A stretch of DNA of 38,159 bases from Acidobacteria bacterium 5-1 (GTDB lineage Bacteria; Acidobacteriota; Blastocatellia; Pyrinomonadales; Pyrinomonadaceae): positions 1 to 38,159 of the forward strand of contig MWZA01000138.1 of NCBI GenBank assembly GCA_002050455.1, in the 5' to 3' direction. Every line of letters begins with the position of its first letter. Position 1 is the first letter of the stretch. The position numbers and the translations under genes are program-made. This document shows positions 17,083 through 26,147 of this stretch, piece after piece. Below the pieces are notes generated by a model. That model ran no database searches. It was not told the origin of the DNA and was given only the letters and a program-made list of their open reading frames with translations.

Positions 17083-17199
17083 GGATTTTGGATTTTGGAT
17101 TTTGGATTATTCATAATTTGTTATTTATTGAGCAATTGCAAAGAATTATGAATGGTAAATAATAAACCAATCCAAAATCTAAAATCTAAAATCTAAAAT
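17083..17199. repeat. Paired word array between rpoN and hpf
   Basis: Left arm 17083-17109 is four GGATTTT heptamers. Right arm 17169-17199 is CCAAAATCT/AAAATCT words, the near-complement with G-to-A changes. An inner perfect pair ATTCATAATT (17109-17118) and AATTATGAAT (17144-17153) extends the stem. The right arm ends one base before the rpoN stop codon (17201). Confidence 0.85.
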
Positions 17200-17200
17200 G

Positions 17201-18772
17201 TCAAATAACCGTTTTTCGTTCACGCGAACCCGGAATTTGCATTTGGTCGCGGTATTTGGCAACCGTTCGGCGCGACAGTTTATTACCTTCTTTGAGCAGA
17301 ATTTTCGCAATCTGGTCGTCGGTCAACGGTTTGTGCGTGTCTTCTTCCTCAATCATTTTCTTGATTCGCAGCTTCAAAATGCGCGTCGAAACCTCTTCAC
17401 CGTCTTCATTGAGCATACCTTCGGAGAAAAATCGGCGCAGTTCGATAACGCCTTGCGGCGTGTGTGCGTATTTGCGGTTAACCACGCGGGAAATGGTCGA
17501 AAGGTGCATTCCAATATCTTCCGCCACATCCTTTAACATCATCGGCTTGATAAATTGCACGCCTTTGTCCAAAAACTCACGCTGTCGCTCAACAATACAT
17601 TCAACAACGCGGTAAATCGTCTGCCGGCGGTGTTCGATATTCCGCAAAAGGTCAACCGCCGAGCGCACTTTTTCTTTGATAAAATCTTTGGTTTCTTTAG
17701 ACGTGCCTTCTTGCCCGATTAATTTCCGGTAAGTATTACCGATCCGAAGGCGCGGACTTCCGTCGTCCGTAAAATAAACGATATAATCGTCTTCAAGTTT
17801 TTCGATATAAACTTCCGGCGCAACATAAATTGGTTCTTCCGACGAATAACGTCTGCCCGGATACGGGTCGAGAATACGAATTTTGTTGATTTCTTCGTTA
17901 AGTTCGTGAAGGTCAATGCCCGTGTCTTTTGACAAGTGCTGAAGACGATGCGGCTGCAGATCTTCCAGATGATTTTGAACAAGTTCCGCCGCCAGAGATT
18001 CGCCCTCACCGTTGGCTTCAAGTTGAGCAACCAAACATTCTCTAACGTCCCGCGCCGCGCAGCCGACCGGTTCAAACTGCATCACGATGTTTCGCGCTTT
18101 TTCAACTAATTCAACCGAACAACCGCCCATTTCGGCGATTTCTTCATTGGAGGTTGTCAAACGCCCGTCTTCGTCCAGATTTCCGATAACGCAAACCGCC
18201 GCGTCTTCAAGTGTTTCGCTCATCTGGTGCAGATTAAGCTGCCATTCAAGATGTTCGGTCAAAGATTCGGAATGTGATAAAAACTGGTCAAAACTCGGCG
18301 CATCGTCCTTAAATTCAATTTCCTGCGTTTTATAACCGGGGTCGAGATAATCTTGAAATTCTCTGCCATAATCAACTTCCTCAAACGCATCCGATTTTTC
18401 ATCGGAAAAATCATCTGCTTCACCTTCAAAATTTATCTCGCTGCTTTCGTCAAAACCGTTTTCGTCTGGTTTTTCAGCCGTAAAATTTTCGGCTTGATGT
18501 TCTAAATCGGGCGAAAAATCAAAATCTTTGTTGTGTCCGTTTTCAAAACTTTCATCGCGTCCTTCTGAATTCTGGTCAAGAATTTTTTCGGAAAACTCCT
18601 GAAATTCATCTTCAGACATAACTTCTTCCAACACCGGATTTTCGACAAGTTCCTTTTGAATCAACTCGCTTAATTCAATCGTTGTCATCTGCAGCATCTC
18701 AATCCGCTGCCGCAGCTGCGGAGTCAAAACCATCCGCTGAGTCAATTTTTGTGTCAGTCTTAACGAAGCCAT
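17201..18772 (-). CDS. rpoN: RNA polymerase sigma-54 factor
   Basis: Directs RNA polymerase to -24/-12 promoters and needs enhancer-binding ATPases. At 523 residues it is slightly longer than typical. Region I is glutamine- and leucine-rich (LRLTQKLTQRMVLTPQLRQRIEMLQM, residues ~4-29). Region II is a long acidic stretch (~55-160, many D and E). Core-binding and helix-turn-helix segments follow (MHLSTISRVVNRKYAHTPQGVIELRRFFSEG). The C-terminal RpoN box reads RRTVAKYRDQMQIPGS (~residues 500-515). It sits after lptB, as in Proteobacteria. No enhancer-binding protein and no clear sigma-54 promoter were found in this window. Confidence 0.97.
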   Translation of the reverse strand: MASLRLTQKLTQRMVLTPQLRQRIEMLQMTTIELSELIQKELVENPVLEEVMSEDEFQEFSEKILDQNSEGRDESFENGHNKDFDFSPDLEHQAENFTAEKPDENGFDESSEINFEGEADDFSDEKSDAFEEVDYGREFQDYLDPGYKTQEIEFKDDAPSFDQFLSHSESLTEHLEWQLNLHQMSETLEDAAVCVIGNLDEDGRLTTSNEEIAEMGGCSVELVEKARNIVMQFEPVGCAARDVRECLVAQLEANGEGESLAAELVQNHLEDLQPHRLQHLSKDTGIDLHELNEEINKIRILDPYPGRRYSSEEPIYVAPEVYIEKLEDDYIVYFTDDGSPRLRIGNTYRKLIGQEGTSKETKDFIKEKVRSAVDLLRNIEHRRQTIYRVVECIVERQREFLDKGVQFIKPMMLKDVAEDIGMHLSTISRVVNRKYAHTPQGVIELRRFFSEGMLNEDGEEVSTRILKLRIKKMIEEEDTHKPLTDDQIAKILLKEGNKLSRRTVAKYRDQMQIPGSRERKTVI

Positions 18773-18885
18773 TTTTACCTTAAAATTCTATCTATGAAAC
18801 TTTTTTTAATTAGTAAATCCAGCAAATTCATTTCTGTTCACTATTATAACTGTTTGACGGAAAAATGGGAAAGCCGTCAAATTCC

Positions 18886-19060
18886 AAATTTCAGATTCCA
18901 AATAGAAGTTGAGCAGTTAAAATGAGTGTTGCCGCCATGTAATTGATAACTGTCAGTTATGCGAAGTAGAACTATCAACTGAAACCTGTTTAATGTTGGC
19001 AGTAAAATAAATTAAATTTTCACTAAACCGCCTTGGCTTCCGAACTGGAATCTGAAATTT
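18886..19060. repeat. Inverted repeat spanning the lptB-rpoN spacer
   Basis: AAATTTCAGATTCCA (18886-18900) and TGGAATCTGAAATTT (19046-19060) are perfect 15-nt reverse complements closing a loop of 145 nt. The loop holds a small palindrome, ATAACTGTCAGTTAT (18946-18960), and related AGTTGA/ACTATCAACTG words. The right arm overlaps the lptB stop codon by two bases. Confidence 0.8.
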
Positions 19061-19844
19061 AAAGACTAAATCTTTCGCCCAGATAAAGCCGCCGAACCTC
19101 TGCGTCTTGAACTAATTCGGCGGGCGCACCGCTTCGCAAAATTTTTCCTTCCGTCATAATATAAGCGCGGTCTGTAATGCCAAGAGTTTCACGGACATTG
19201 TGGTCGGTAATTAAAATTCCGATGCCTTGTTCTCTGAGATAAAGAATAATTTCCCGAATATCGTCAATCGCCAGCGGGTCAATTCCCGCGAACGGTTCGT
19301 CGAGTAGAATATATTGCGGCTCGGTTGCCAGACAACGCGCAATTTCAACGCGGCGGCGTTCACCGCCCGAAAGCGCGTCGCCGCGAGTTTTTCTGACGTG
19401 CGTTACACCGAATTCTTCGAGCAATTCTTCAAGCCGCGCAAACCGGTCGGTGCGCGGCATTTTCATTGTTTCCAAAATCGCTAAGATATTTTGTTCGGCG
19501 GACATTTTCCGAAAAATCGAAGGCTCTTGCGGCAAATAACCCAAACCCAAACGCGCCCGCAGATACATCGGCAAACTTGTTATGTCCTGCCCGTTTAAGA
19601 AAATTTTCCCTTCTTCGGCGCGTTCAAGTCCGGTCATCATATAAAAAGTTGTCGTTTTACCCGCGCCGTTTGCGCCCAACAGCCCGACGACTTCGCCTTG
19701 TTCGACAAAAAGGCTGACATCATCAACGACGCGCCGCTGTCCGTAAGTTTTCTGCATATCGTAAGCGCACAAAGCCTTGGCGGGAACATTTGCGTAGTTG
19801 CCGTTTGATGAGTTTGAGTTTTCCCGACGAAAGAAATTTAACAT
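19059..19844 (-). CDS. lptB: LPS export ABC transporter ATP-binding protein
   Basis: The ATPase of the LptB2FG complex, which extracts lipopolysaccharide from the inner membrane and pushes it along the Lpt bridge. It has Walker [17 protein letters not shown] (~residues 57-72), Q-loop [22 protein letters not shown] signature [16 protein letters not shown] (~157-172), Walker [17 protein letters not shown] (~177-192) and the switch histidine in [11 protein letters not shown]. At 261 residues it has a ~20-residue N-terminal extension over the usual LptB. The GIDPLAI and DHNVRETL segments are specific to LptB among ABC ATPases. It is encoded directly after the lptC-lptA fusion; lptF and lptG are not in the window. 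Confidence 0.96.
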   Translation of the reverse strand: MLNFFRRENSNSSNGNYANVPAKALCAYDMQKTYGQRRVVDDVSLFVEQGEVVGLLGANGAGKTTTFYMMTGLERAEEGKIFLNGQDITSLPMYLRARLGLGYLPQEPSIFRKMSAEQNILAILETMKMPRTDRFARLEELLEEFGVTHVRKTRGDALSGGERRRVEIARCLATEPQYILLDEPFAGIDPLAIDDIREIILYLREQGIGILITDHNVRETLGITDRAYIMTEGKILRSGAPAELVQDAEVRRLYLGERFSL

Positions 19845-19864
19845 TCAAGAAAAAGTGTACACTT

Positions 19865-20002
19865 GAATTACGAATCACGAATTACGCGGTTTAGTACCTG
19901 CAAAAGCGGAAACCGAAAGCGTTTGCGAACGATATAAAACAAATTATGAATTAAGAGAAGCCGCAATTTCATTATTTGTAATCCTTCTCTCGTAATTGAA
20001 TT
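19865..20002. repeat. Word array between the lptC-lptA fusion and lptB
   Basis: The left side carries GAATTACGAATCACGAATTAC (period 7, within 19865-19885). The right side (19975-20002) carries GTAAT and TCGTAATTGAATT, its partial reverse complement (AATTACGA, 6-7 nt, ATTAC). The right end touches the stop codon of the lptC-lptA gene. The pairing is less regular than elsewhere. Confidence 0.55.
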
Positions 20003-22747
20003 TTATTGCTTCTTAACTTTATAAACCGTCCGAATTCTGCCCGAATTATTTTGCTCGGTCTTGCTTTCGCCGATAACGCGCTTTTCACGCAGGAAAACCG
20101 TCATTTGTGCGCCTTGCGACGAGCCGTTTTCGCTATCATCAATGCGGGCTGGGTTTCCGCGTAAAATTACTTTTTCGTCCGTCGCCGTATATTGCGCGTA
20201 ATCGCCGACGGCTTTGCGGTTCGGCTGTGTAATAATAACGTTGTTTTCCGCAACCGTGTTTGAAACTTCGTTTTTATCATTCAAAACAACACTCGCCACG
20301 CCAGCGACGATTCTGTCCGTGCCTTGTCTGATGTCAACATTGCCTTCGTAACGAAGCAGATTTTTGTCTTTTGTATAAAACAATTTGTCGGCGGAAGCAA
20401 AAACGGGAACGATTGTTTCTTTGCCGTTTTCCTTTTTCTTCGCGTCATACAAAAGGCTTTGCACTGAGCCTTCGCCGTAAAGCTGTCCTTGTTTTTGCTG
20501 TAAAATCAGCTTGTCGGCGCGAACATAATTGTTTTCCTGCCAGGCGCGGGCGTTTCCCGTATAAGTTGCAATTTCGGTTCGATGGTCAAAATTCGCGTCG
20601 CCTGCCGTGATAAACACAGGCGAACTGACATCGCTAAAAGGCGTTGCCCCATTCGTTTGTTTTTGGCTGTAATAAGTTGTGCTGACATTGCCGCGCAGAA
20701 ATGATTTTTCGTTTCGCGTGTCCCAATCAATCTCGCCCGCTTTGGCTCTTGCCCGCGAATCAAAAATTGTCGGTTCGCCGCCGCGCAAACGCACGACTTC
20801 ATCGCTTGCCGTAAAAGTTATTTGGTTAGCGATGCCGTTGCGGTCAAGTTCGGTAAATTTTGTATTTCCAACCGCGTCAAATTGCTGAATGTCCTGCGTT
20901 TGCTGATTAAACGCGGCATTTAATTTATCGGCAGCAAGCGTTTGCGTCCCGCGATTTGCAGTTGCAATCGTCGGCATGCGCATGACTTTTGATTTGCCCG
21001 TCGCGGAACAATTTCTTGCATTATTGCCTGTTTCAAAAAAATCACAATCAAAGCGCGGCGCATTTATCGTGGTTTTATAATTGGCGGGCGCGGATTGCAA
21101 AGGTTCGATGTAAAGTTCGGCGTTTCCAACCGCTTCGGCTTTTGCTAAATCTTTGCCGTTGGCGTTTAAAACAGTTTTTACCGCATCAGCCGTCAACTTT
21201 TTATTGGAAGCGTCGGGTTTATTATTCGGCGCGTTCATCATAATCGTCGTGCGACCTTCGGTTTGCATTTGACTGAGCAAACCGGCTTGAAAATTTAATT
21301 TGATTGAGTTCAGCGCGGAAAGCGTAACTTTTGAATACTCATCGGCGTTTGCGGGAATCAAAACCGTGTTGGTCGCGCCGACGACATTGGCGTTTTGCAG
21401 CAATTGATCATTGCCGAAAATCGCATTTAATTCATTGCCCGAAACTTCCGTCGTGCGTTCCGGCGTTGATTGTTTTAGATAAGCATTGCCTCTAACGTAT
21501 GCGTTTTGCAGTTTTTTATTTGGAAACAATTGTGCCGTCAGATTATCGCCTTTCAGATAATTATTTCCCTGCATGATTTCCGCGTTGCCAGACAGAAAAA
21601 TCTTGCCGTTTGATTGCTCATAAACCGCGTCCTGCGAATGAATTGTCGTTGGTTGATTGTCTTCAACCGTAACGATTTCCACGCCGTTTTTTAATTGAAA
21701 TTTATCAGCGTCTTTTTCGTAAAGCGCGTAATTTGTTTTGATTTTTGTCGGTTTCGCGTCGTTGGCAGTCGTTTCGATAGTTACATTGTCAAAAAGTTCG
21801 AGCTGCTTTAGCTCTTTATCAATCTTGGCAACGGCGCGGTTTGCTTTGGTTTTCGTCCATTTTGTATTGGCATCGGTTGGTTTTTGATAAACGTCAACAT
21901 TGCCGTTTAAATCAATTTGTTTTAGTTCTTTATCGGTAAATGAAGCAATTGCTTTATCGGATTTTATATCGGTTGGCTGTGCGAGTTCGCCCGCGTTTTT
22001 GTTTGGCGTAACATTGATATTTACATTTTGGTCAAACTCGATTTTGCCCGCGAGTTGATTTAGAAATGCGTGTCCCGCCGTGATTTTGGCGCGTTGAAAA
22101 TCGGAACTTTTAAATTCGCCTTCGCCGTTTCCGTAAGCGTTTATCTCAACGTCTTTTAATAATTCAAGAGTTTTATCCCGAATATTGACAATCGCGCCGA
22201 CAGATTTTCCCGCAACATTTTCGCGTGAAAATTCAATCAATTCTTCGGCGTCAGCGGTTTCGGTTTCCTTATTATAAGTCAGTTGGTCGGTTTTAACCTT
22301 CAGCGCGTCGCGTGTTTCGATATTCACATCGCCCGCAAAAAATGCGGTAAAATTTTTATTTTCGGCGGGAATATAAATCGCTTTTTCCGCCGTCATTTGG
22401 TCAAACTTTTCGCCCGCGTCGTCATAAACCTGCAAAAATACGTTTTCCAATTCCTGATGATTGTCGGTAAAAGTCGTCGCTTTATCGGCTTTGATGTAAT
22501 ATTTTAAAACGTCGCCTTCGGTTTCGCGCCTTTCATAATCGTTGATTTCCGCGACGACATCTTTGGAAAGTTCAGTCGGCAAACCCTTCATCCGAAATTC
22601 CTTGTAACCATAAGCGCGATAAAATCCGATGCCAATGGCAATAACCGTCGCCGCTAACGCAGCAATTGCCAACACGCGAAAGATTTGCGGCATCCTTGCG
22701 CGAAGTTCGAGATTTTTGATGTTATTGCGCTGAATTTGTTCGGACAT
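20003..22747 (-). CDS. Giant LptC-LptA (OstA-like) fusion protein
   Basis: A 914-residue periplasmic protein for LPS transport. A short cytoplasmic start is followed by one membrane helix (~residues 22-44, IFRVLAIAALAATVIAIGIG) and an LptC-like beta-jellyroll (~50-160, MKGLPTELSKDVVAEINDYE...). A long series of OstA/LptA-type strands then runs to the end, with recurring patterns such as LNGNVDVYQ, LFDNVTIET, LSGNAEIMQGNNYLKGDNLTAQL, LRGNVSTTYYSQ, YEGNVDIRQGTDRIVAGVASVVLN and AVGDYAQYTATDEKVILRGNPA. E. coli uses separate LptC (191 residues) and LptA (185 residues); here one polypeptide seems to carry both plus extra jellyroll repeats. It could act as a membrane-tethered preassembled bridge. 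It starts one base inside the stop of the Uma2 gene (TAATG) and is followed by lptB. Confidence 0.85.
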   Translation of the reverse strand: MSEQIQRNNIKNLELRARMPQIFRVLAIAALAATVIAIGIGFYRAYGYKEFRMKGLPTELSKDVVAEINDYERRETEGDVLKYYIKADKATTFTDNHQELENVFLQVYDDAGEKFDQMTAEKAIYIPAENKNFTAFFAGDVNIETRDALKVKTDQLTYNKETETADAEELIEFSRENVAGKSVGAIVNIRDKTLELLKDVEINAYGNGEGEFKSSDFQRAKITAGHAFLNQLAGKIEFDQNVNINVTPNKNAGELAQPTDIKSDKAIASFTDKELKQIDLNGNVDVYQKPTDANTKWTKTKANRAVAKIDKELKQLELFDNVTIETTANDAKPTKIKTNYALYEKDADKFQLKNGVEIVTVEDNQPTTIHSQDAVYEQSNGKIFLSGNAEIMQGNNYLKGDNLTAQLFPNKKLQNAYVRGNAYLKQSTPERTTEVSGNELNAIFGNDQLLQNANVVGATNTVLIPANADEYSKVTLSALNSIKLNFQAGLLSQMQTEGRTTIMMNAPNNKPDASNKKLTADAVKTVLNANGKDLAKAEAVGNAELYIEPLQSAPANYKTTINAPRFDCDFFETGNNARNCSATGKSKVMRMPTIATANRGTQTLAADKLNAAFNQQTQDIQQFDAVGNTKFTELDRNGIANQITFTASDEVVRLRGGEPTIFDSRARAKAGEIDWDTRNEKSFLRGNVSTTYYSQKQTNGATPFSDVSSPVFITAGDANFDHRTEIATYTGNARAWQENNYVRADKLILQQKQGQLYGEGSVQSLLYDAKKKENGKETIVPVFASADKLFYTKDKNLLRYEGNVDIRQGTDRIVAGVASVVLNDKNEVSNTVAENNVIITQPNRKAVGDYAQYTATDEKVILRGNPARIDDSENGSSQGAQMTVFLREKRVIGESKTEQNNSGRIRTVYKVKKQ

Positions 22748-23223
22748 TACAATTTAAAGTCGGCGGCGATTTTTGATTTTTTGATTTTTCCCGTGTGTGA
22801 AAAGAAATCGACTTCCCCGTATTCATCCACAATCCAAACTTCCAAAGCACCTTTTTCTAGATAAAGACGAGTTTTTTCTTCCATTTCGGCTTGGCTGTTG
22901 GCAGGTGATTTTATTTCGACACAAATTTCCGGTGCTTTCGGATACTGCGTTGCTTCACCAACCTCTGAAATAAACTCGTTTGATGCCCAAGCGACATGAG
23001 CAACTCTCACGCTTTCGCTCGTTAAAATCGAGCATTCAATAATGATAATTCCGCTTTGTTTTGTTCTTTCGATTTCTTGTCCAACCTTATATTGCAAAAT
23101 TCCGTGCCGATTGGAAGCCGGACTCATCAAAATCTGTCCGAATTTATTGAGTTCGACTTTGTATGGAATATCCCGAAAAAACGGATTATTCATCAATTCC
23201 TGCCATTTTATCGCTAAATCCAT
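22747..23223 (-). CDS. Uma2-family putative PD-(D/E)XK nuclease
   Basis: A 158-residue protein of the Uma2 (formerly DUF820) family, which has a restriction-endonuclease-like fold. The typical core is visible: VAHVAWASNEF (~residues 73-83), then PEICVEIKSPANSQAEMEEKTRLYLEKGALEVWIVDEYGEVDFF (~97-140). The E-x-K of CVEIKSP and the later K of EEKTRLY stand where the family's catalytic residues are expected. No substrate is known for most members, and a role in LPS transport is not implied. Its stop codon overlaps the start of the lptC-lptA fusion (TAATG), so the two are translationally coupled, which is odd for a presumed nuclease. It lies 48 bp after recJ. Confidence 0.88.
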   Translation of the reverse strand: MDLAIKWQELMNNPFFRDIPYKVELNKFGQILMSPASNRHGILQYKVGQEIERTKQSGIIIIECSILTSESVRVAHVAWASNEFISEVGEATQYPKAPEICVEIKSPANSQAEMEEKTRLYLEKGALEVWIVDEYGEVDFFSHTGKIKKSKIAADFKL

Positions 23224-23271
23224 CGTTTATCTCCGTTCAAATTTTGTTGCCTTTCAAAATATATTAACAAA

Positions 23272-24981
23272 TCAAACTGTCTTTAAGTCTTTAACAACCA
23301 ATTGCAATCGCGTGTTATTATTCCAAGTATTCGCTTCGGGCGTGTAAGCAAGTTCGATGCGCGATTGCGGTTTCAGAGTTTGCTCTCTTGAATGTTCTAC
23401 GCCGTCCCACCAAACGGCTTCAAACTGTTTGCCTTTTTCATCGTGCAATTTTAATTTTAGATGCTTCTCTTTCATCACATATGGCGTGTCCGAAAGCTGT
23501 AAATTGCGAGTCACAAAAACAGGCTTCGGATTTCCCATTCCGAAAGGCTCAAATCGTTTCAAATCTTCAACCAAATCAAGCGTTAAAGACTGCGATGAAA
23601 CCAGCGCGTCAATTTTTATTTGTGGAATCAAATCATCTTCTGATAGATTTTCCGCCGCGTGTTCGTTTAGTTTCTCGCGCAATTTGTCAATGCTTTCGCG
23701 CTTGATTGTCATTCCCGCCGCCGCCGCGTGTCCGCCGTATTGTTCAAAAAGTTCGGCGCACGAATCCATTCCGTTTAAGAGATGATAATTGGAAATGCTT
23801 CTCGCGCTGCCGTGTCCGATGCCGTTTTCAAGCGAAATGACGATTGACGGGCGATGCAGTTTTTCGCTGATTTTCGATGCCGCCAAACCAATCACGCCGC
23901 GATGCCAGCCGTCGCCCGCGACTACCGCAAAATGCGCTTGTTTCGCGCTCCCGCCGTTTTCGACATATTCGAGCAAAGCCTTTTCTAAAATGTCTATCTG
24001 AACTCTTTGACGTTCACGATTTTTGTTATTGAGATATTCCGCCAATTCACGCGCTTTTTCAAAACTTTCGGCTTCAAAAAGTTCAACAACGTGCCGCGCC
24101 GCGTCCATTCTGCCCGCCGCGTTGATGCGCGGCGCGATGCGAAAACCGATATGATAACTCGTCATTTCTTTGCTGCATTCGGCAACTTCCATCAACGCCC
24201 GCAGTCCGTAATTATGCGCCTTCGGCAAATCTTTCAAACCAATTGAAACAATCGCGCGATTTTCGCCCGTCAGTTTCATCACGTCGGCGATTGTGCCGAT
24301 GGCGACGACTTTTAAAAAACCCTCGACGATTTTTTCTCTGCCTTTTTCGCGCAAAAGTGTGTGCGCGAGTTTGAATGCAACACCAACGCCGGCAAGATTT
24401 TTGTCGGGATATTCGTCGCCGGTTTGGTTTGGATTAACCATCGCCACACAATCGGGATTTCCGAGCACTTCGTCCGACAAATGATGGTCGGTAACAATCA
24501 CATCCAAGCCGTTTTCCTTAGCCCAAGCCAGCGGCTCAAATGAGCGCGTTCCCGTGTCAACGCTGATAATGAGCGAATAACCTTTCTCTTTCGCCCTTTC
24601 GAGATGTTCTTTGTTGAGTCCGTAACCTTCGGTAAAACGATGCGGAATGTGAAAGCCTGTTTTTGCGCCGAGAATTTCTAAACATTTTCGCAGAACAACC
24701 GTTCCGGTCGTGCCGTCAACATCGTAATCGCCCCAAATTAAAATCTTTTCACCCTTTTCGACGGCTTTCAAAATACGGTTAACCGCCTCTTTCATTCCCT
24801 TTAAAAGATTCGGTTCGTGTAAATCCGAATAGCTTGGATTTAAGAATTTATAGGCTGATTCTTCGGTTTCGTAACCGCGTGTGATGAGCAAAGCGGCAAC
24901 AATCGGTGAAACTTTAAGAGAATTTGAGAGTTTTGCCACTTCTTCGCGGTCGTGTTTTTTGATTGTCCAACGCCTTTTCAT
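23272..24981 (-). CDS. recJ: Single-stranded-DNA-specific exonuclease RecJ
   Basis: A 5'-3' single-strand exonuclease for recombination and mismatch repair, cytoplasmic, of usual length (569 residues). DHH-domain motifs are ILIWGDYDVDGTTGTVVL (~residues 60-77), SLIISVDTGT and VIVTDHHLSDE (~160-170), which hold the manganese ligands. MVNPNQTGDEYPDKNLAGVGVAFKLAHTLL follows. The DHHA1 domain has GWHRGVIGLAASKISE and HGSARSISNYHLL...GGHAAAAGMTI. A C-terminal OB-like domain ends the protein. It is preceded by uppP and followed by Uma2. Confidence 0.97.
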   Translation of the reverse strand: MKRRWTIKKHDREEVAKLSNSLKVSPIVAALLITRGYETEESAYKFLNPSYSDLHEPNLLKGMKEAVNRILKAVEKGEKILIWGDYDVDGTTGTVVLRKCLEILGAKTGFHIPHRFTEGYGLNKEHLERAKEKGYSLIISVDTGTRSFEPLAWAKENGLDVIVTDHHLSDEVLGNPDCVAMVNPNQTGDEYPDKNLAGVGVAFKLAHTLLREKGREKIVEGFLKVVAIGTIADVMKLTGENRAIVSIGLKDLPKAHNYGLRALMEVAECSKEMTSYHIGFRIAPRINAAGRMDAARHVVELFEAESFEKARELAEYLNNKNRERQRVQIDILEKALLEYVENGGSAKQAHFAVVAGDGWHRGVIGLAASKISEKLHRPSIVISLENGIGHGSARSISNYHLLNGMDSCAELFEQYGGHAAAAGMTIKRESIDKLREKLNEHAAENLSEDDLIPQIKIDALVSSQSLTLDLVEDLKRFEPFGMGNPKPVFVTRNLQLSDTPYVMKEKHLKLKLHDEKGKQFEAVWWDGVEHSREQTLKPQSRIELAYTPEANTWNNNTRLQLVVKDLKTV

Positions 24982-25008
24982 TTATTTCATTTAAAGGGAA
25001 ATTCTTTC

Positions 25009-25114
25009 CTTGGCGAACTTTGCGCTTTTGAGTGATAAAATTCCTGCTTGCAAATTTGAAATACTATTTCAATGTAAAATTGTTTTTTCAAGCAAAGACG
25101 CAAAGTTCGCCAAG
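25009..25114. repeat. Paired word array between uppP and recJ
   Basis: CTTGGCGAACTTTGCG (25009-25024) and CGCAAAGTTCGCCAAG (25099-25114) are perfect 16-nt reverse complements separated by 74 nt. The right arm is preceded by CAAAGACG, making CGCAAAG-type words. Here the array lies about 53 nt from the upstream stop codon rather than touching it. Confidence 0.85.
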
Positions 25115-25167
25115 AGTTTTTTGAGTTTCAAACCTAATTTTCTACTACAATCGTTCACAAAACTAAA

Positions 25168-26058
25168 TCAAATTTGCGGACTTATCACGCCTTGCCAAAG
25201 CAATACAAGAATTATACCACCCAACACAATACGATAAATAATAAAAATGGCAGTTGAGTTTTTTCGCAGGAAAGCCAGAAGAAACCAAATCGAAAAATAA
25301 CCGATCACTGCCGAAACAATCGTTCCGACCAAAAGAGGCATAAAACTTGTCTGGGGCAAAAGCAACCACGCTTCTTTGAGTTCCAATAAACCGCTTGCCG
25401 CAATCGCGGGAATCGAAAGCAGAAAAGAAAATCTTGCGGCGGCTTCGCGTTTTTGTCCGGCGAAAAGTCCGCCCATAAGTGTCGAACCGGAACGGCTTGC
25501 GCCCGGCACCAATGCCAGAACTTGGGCAAAACCGACTGCCAGTGTATCAATTATACCAAAATCTCTGAGTTCTTTGCGACGTTTGCCGACAAGTTCGGCA
25601 AACATCAGCAAAACGGCAACAGAAATCAGCATTATAGAAATAACCCAAAGATTTTTTGTCGCCTCGCCTTCAATTAAATCTTTGAATAACAACCCGATAA
25701 TTCCAATTGGAATCGAGCCAATAATTATCAGCCAGCCCAGCCACGCTTCTTCGGAAAGCCACATCGGGCGTACGCCGTTTGTGCCGGAAAATCTCATCGG
25801 ACGTTTGCGAGTTAATAAATTCCAATGGTCGCGGACAAACGCGGCGGTAATGCTCAAAATATCGGCGGCAAAGTAAATTAAAACCGCCGCCAACGTGCCG
25901 AGCTGCAGAACGGCAATCGTTGCAGTTATTTGCTCGGCATTTCCTTCGTAAAGATTGGTAAAACGGCTGGCAAAAACCAGATGTGCGGTTGAACTAATTG
26001 GAATAAATTCGGTTAAACCTTGGACAATGCCAAGAATTATTGCTTGTAAAAGATTCAT
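25168..26058 (-). CDS. uppP: Undecaprenyl-diphosphatase
   Basis: A membrane enzyme that hydrolyses undecaprenyl diphosphate to the monophosphate carrier lipid of cell-wall and surface-polymer synthesis (EC 3.6.1.27); also known as BacA. It is 296 residues with about eight hydrophobic segments. The two signature loops are IVQGLTEFIPISSTAHLVF (~residues 12-30) and LVPGASRSGSTLMGGLFAG (~187-205), with the catalytic glutamate, serine and arginine positions present. It belongs to the long minus-strand run that also holds Lpt, Ddl and other envelope functions. Confidence 0.96.
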   Translation of the reverse strand: MNLLQAIILGIVQGLTEFIPISSTAHLVFASRFTNLYEGNAEQITATIAVLQLGTLAAVLIYFAADILSITAAFVRDHWNLLTRKRPMRFSGTNGVRPMWLSEEAWLGWLIIIGSIPIGIIGLLFKDLIEGEATKNLWVISIMLISVAVLLMFAELVGKRRKELRDFGIIDTLAVGFAQVLALVPGASRSGSTLMGGLFAGQKREAAARFSFLLSIPAIAASGLLELKEAWLLLPQTSFMPLLVGTIVSAVIGYFSIWFLLAFLRKNSTAIFIIYRIVLGGIILVLLWQGVISPQI

Positions 26059-26066
26059 AAATGGTG

Positions 26067-26141
26067 AATGGTAAATGGCAAATAGTAAATTTTAGTAAGC
26101 ACCGCAACAAAAATAGTCTAGACTATTTGCCACTTACCATT
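26067..26141. repeat. Paired heptamer array between the SDR gene and uppP
   Basis: The left arm consists of the heptamers ATGGTGA, ATGGTAA, ATGGCAA and ATAGTAA. The stretch 26067-26086 pairs with 26122-26141 (ACTATTTGCCACTTACCATT) at 19 of 20 positions. The inner perfect palindrome AATAGTCTAGACTATT (26112-26127) offers a competing fold. The right arm lies 6 nt from the stop codon of the SDR gene. Confidence 0.85.
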
Positions 26142-26147
26142 AACAAA

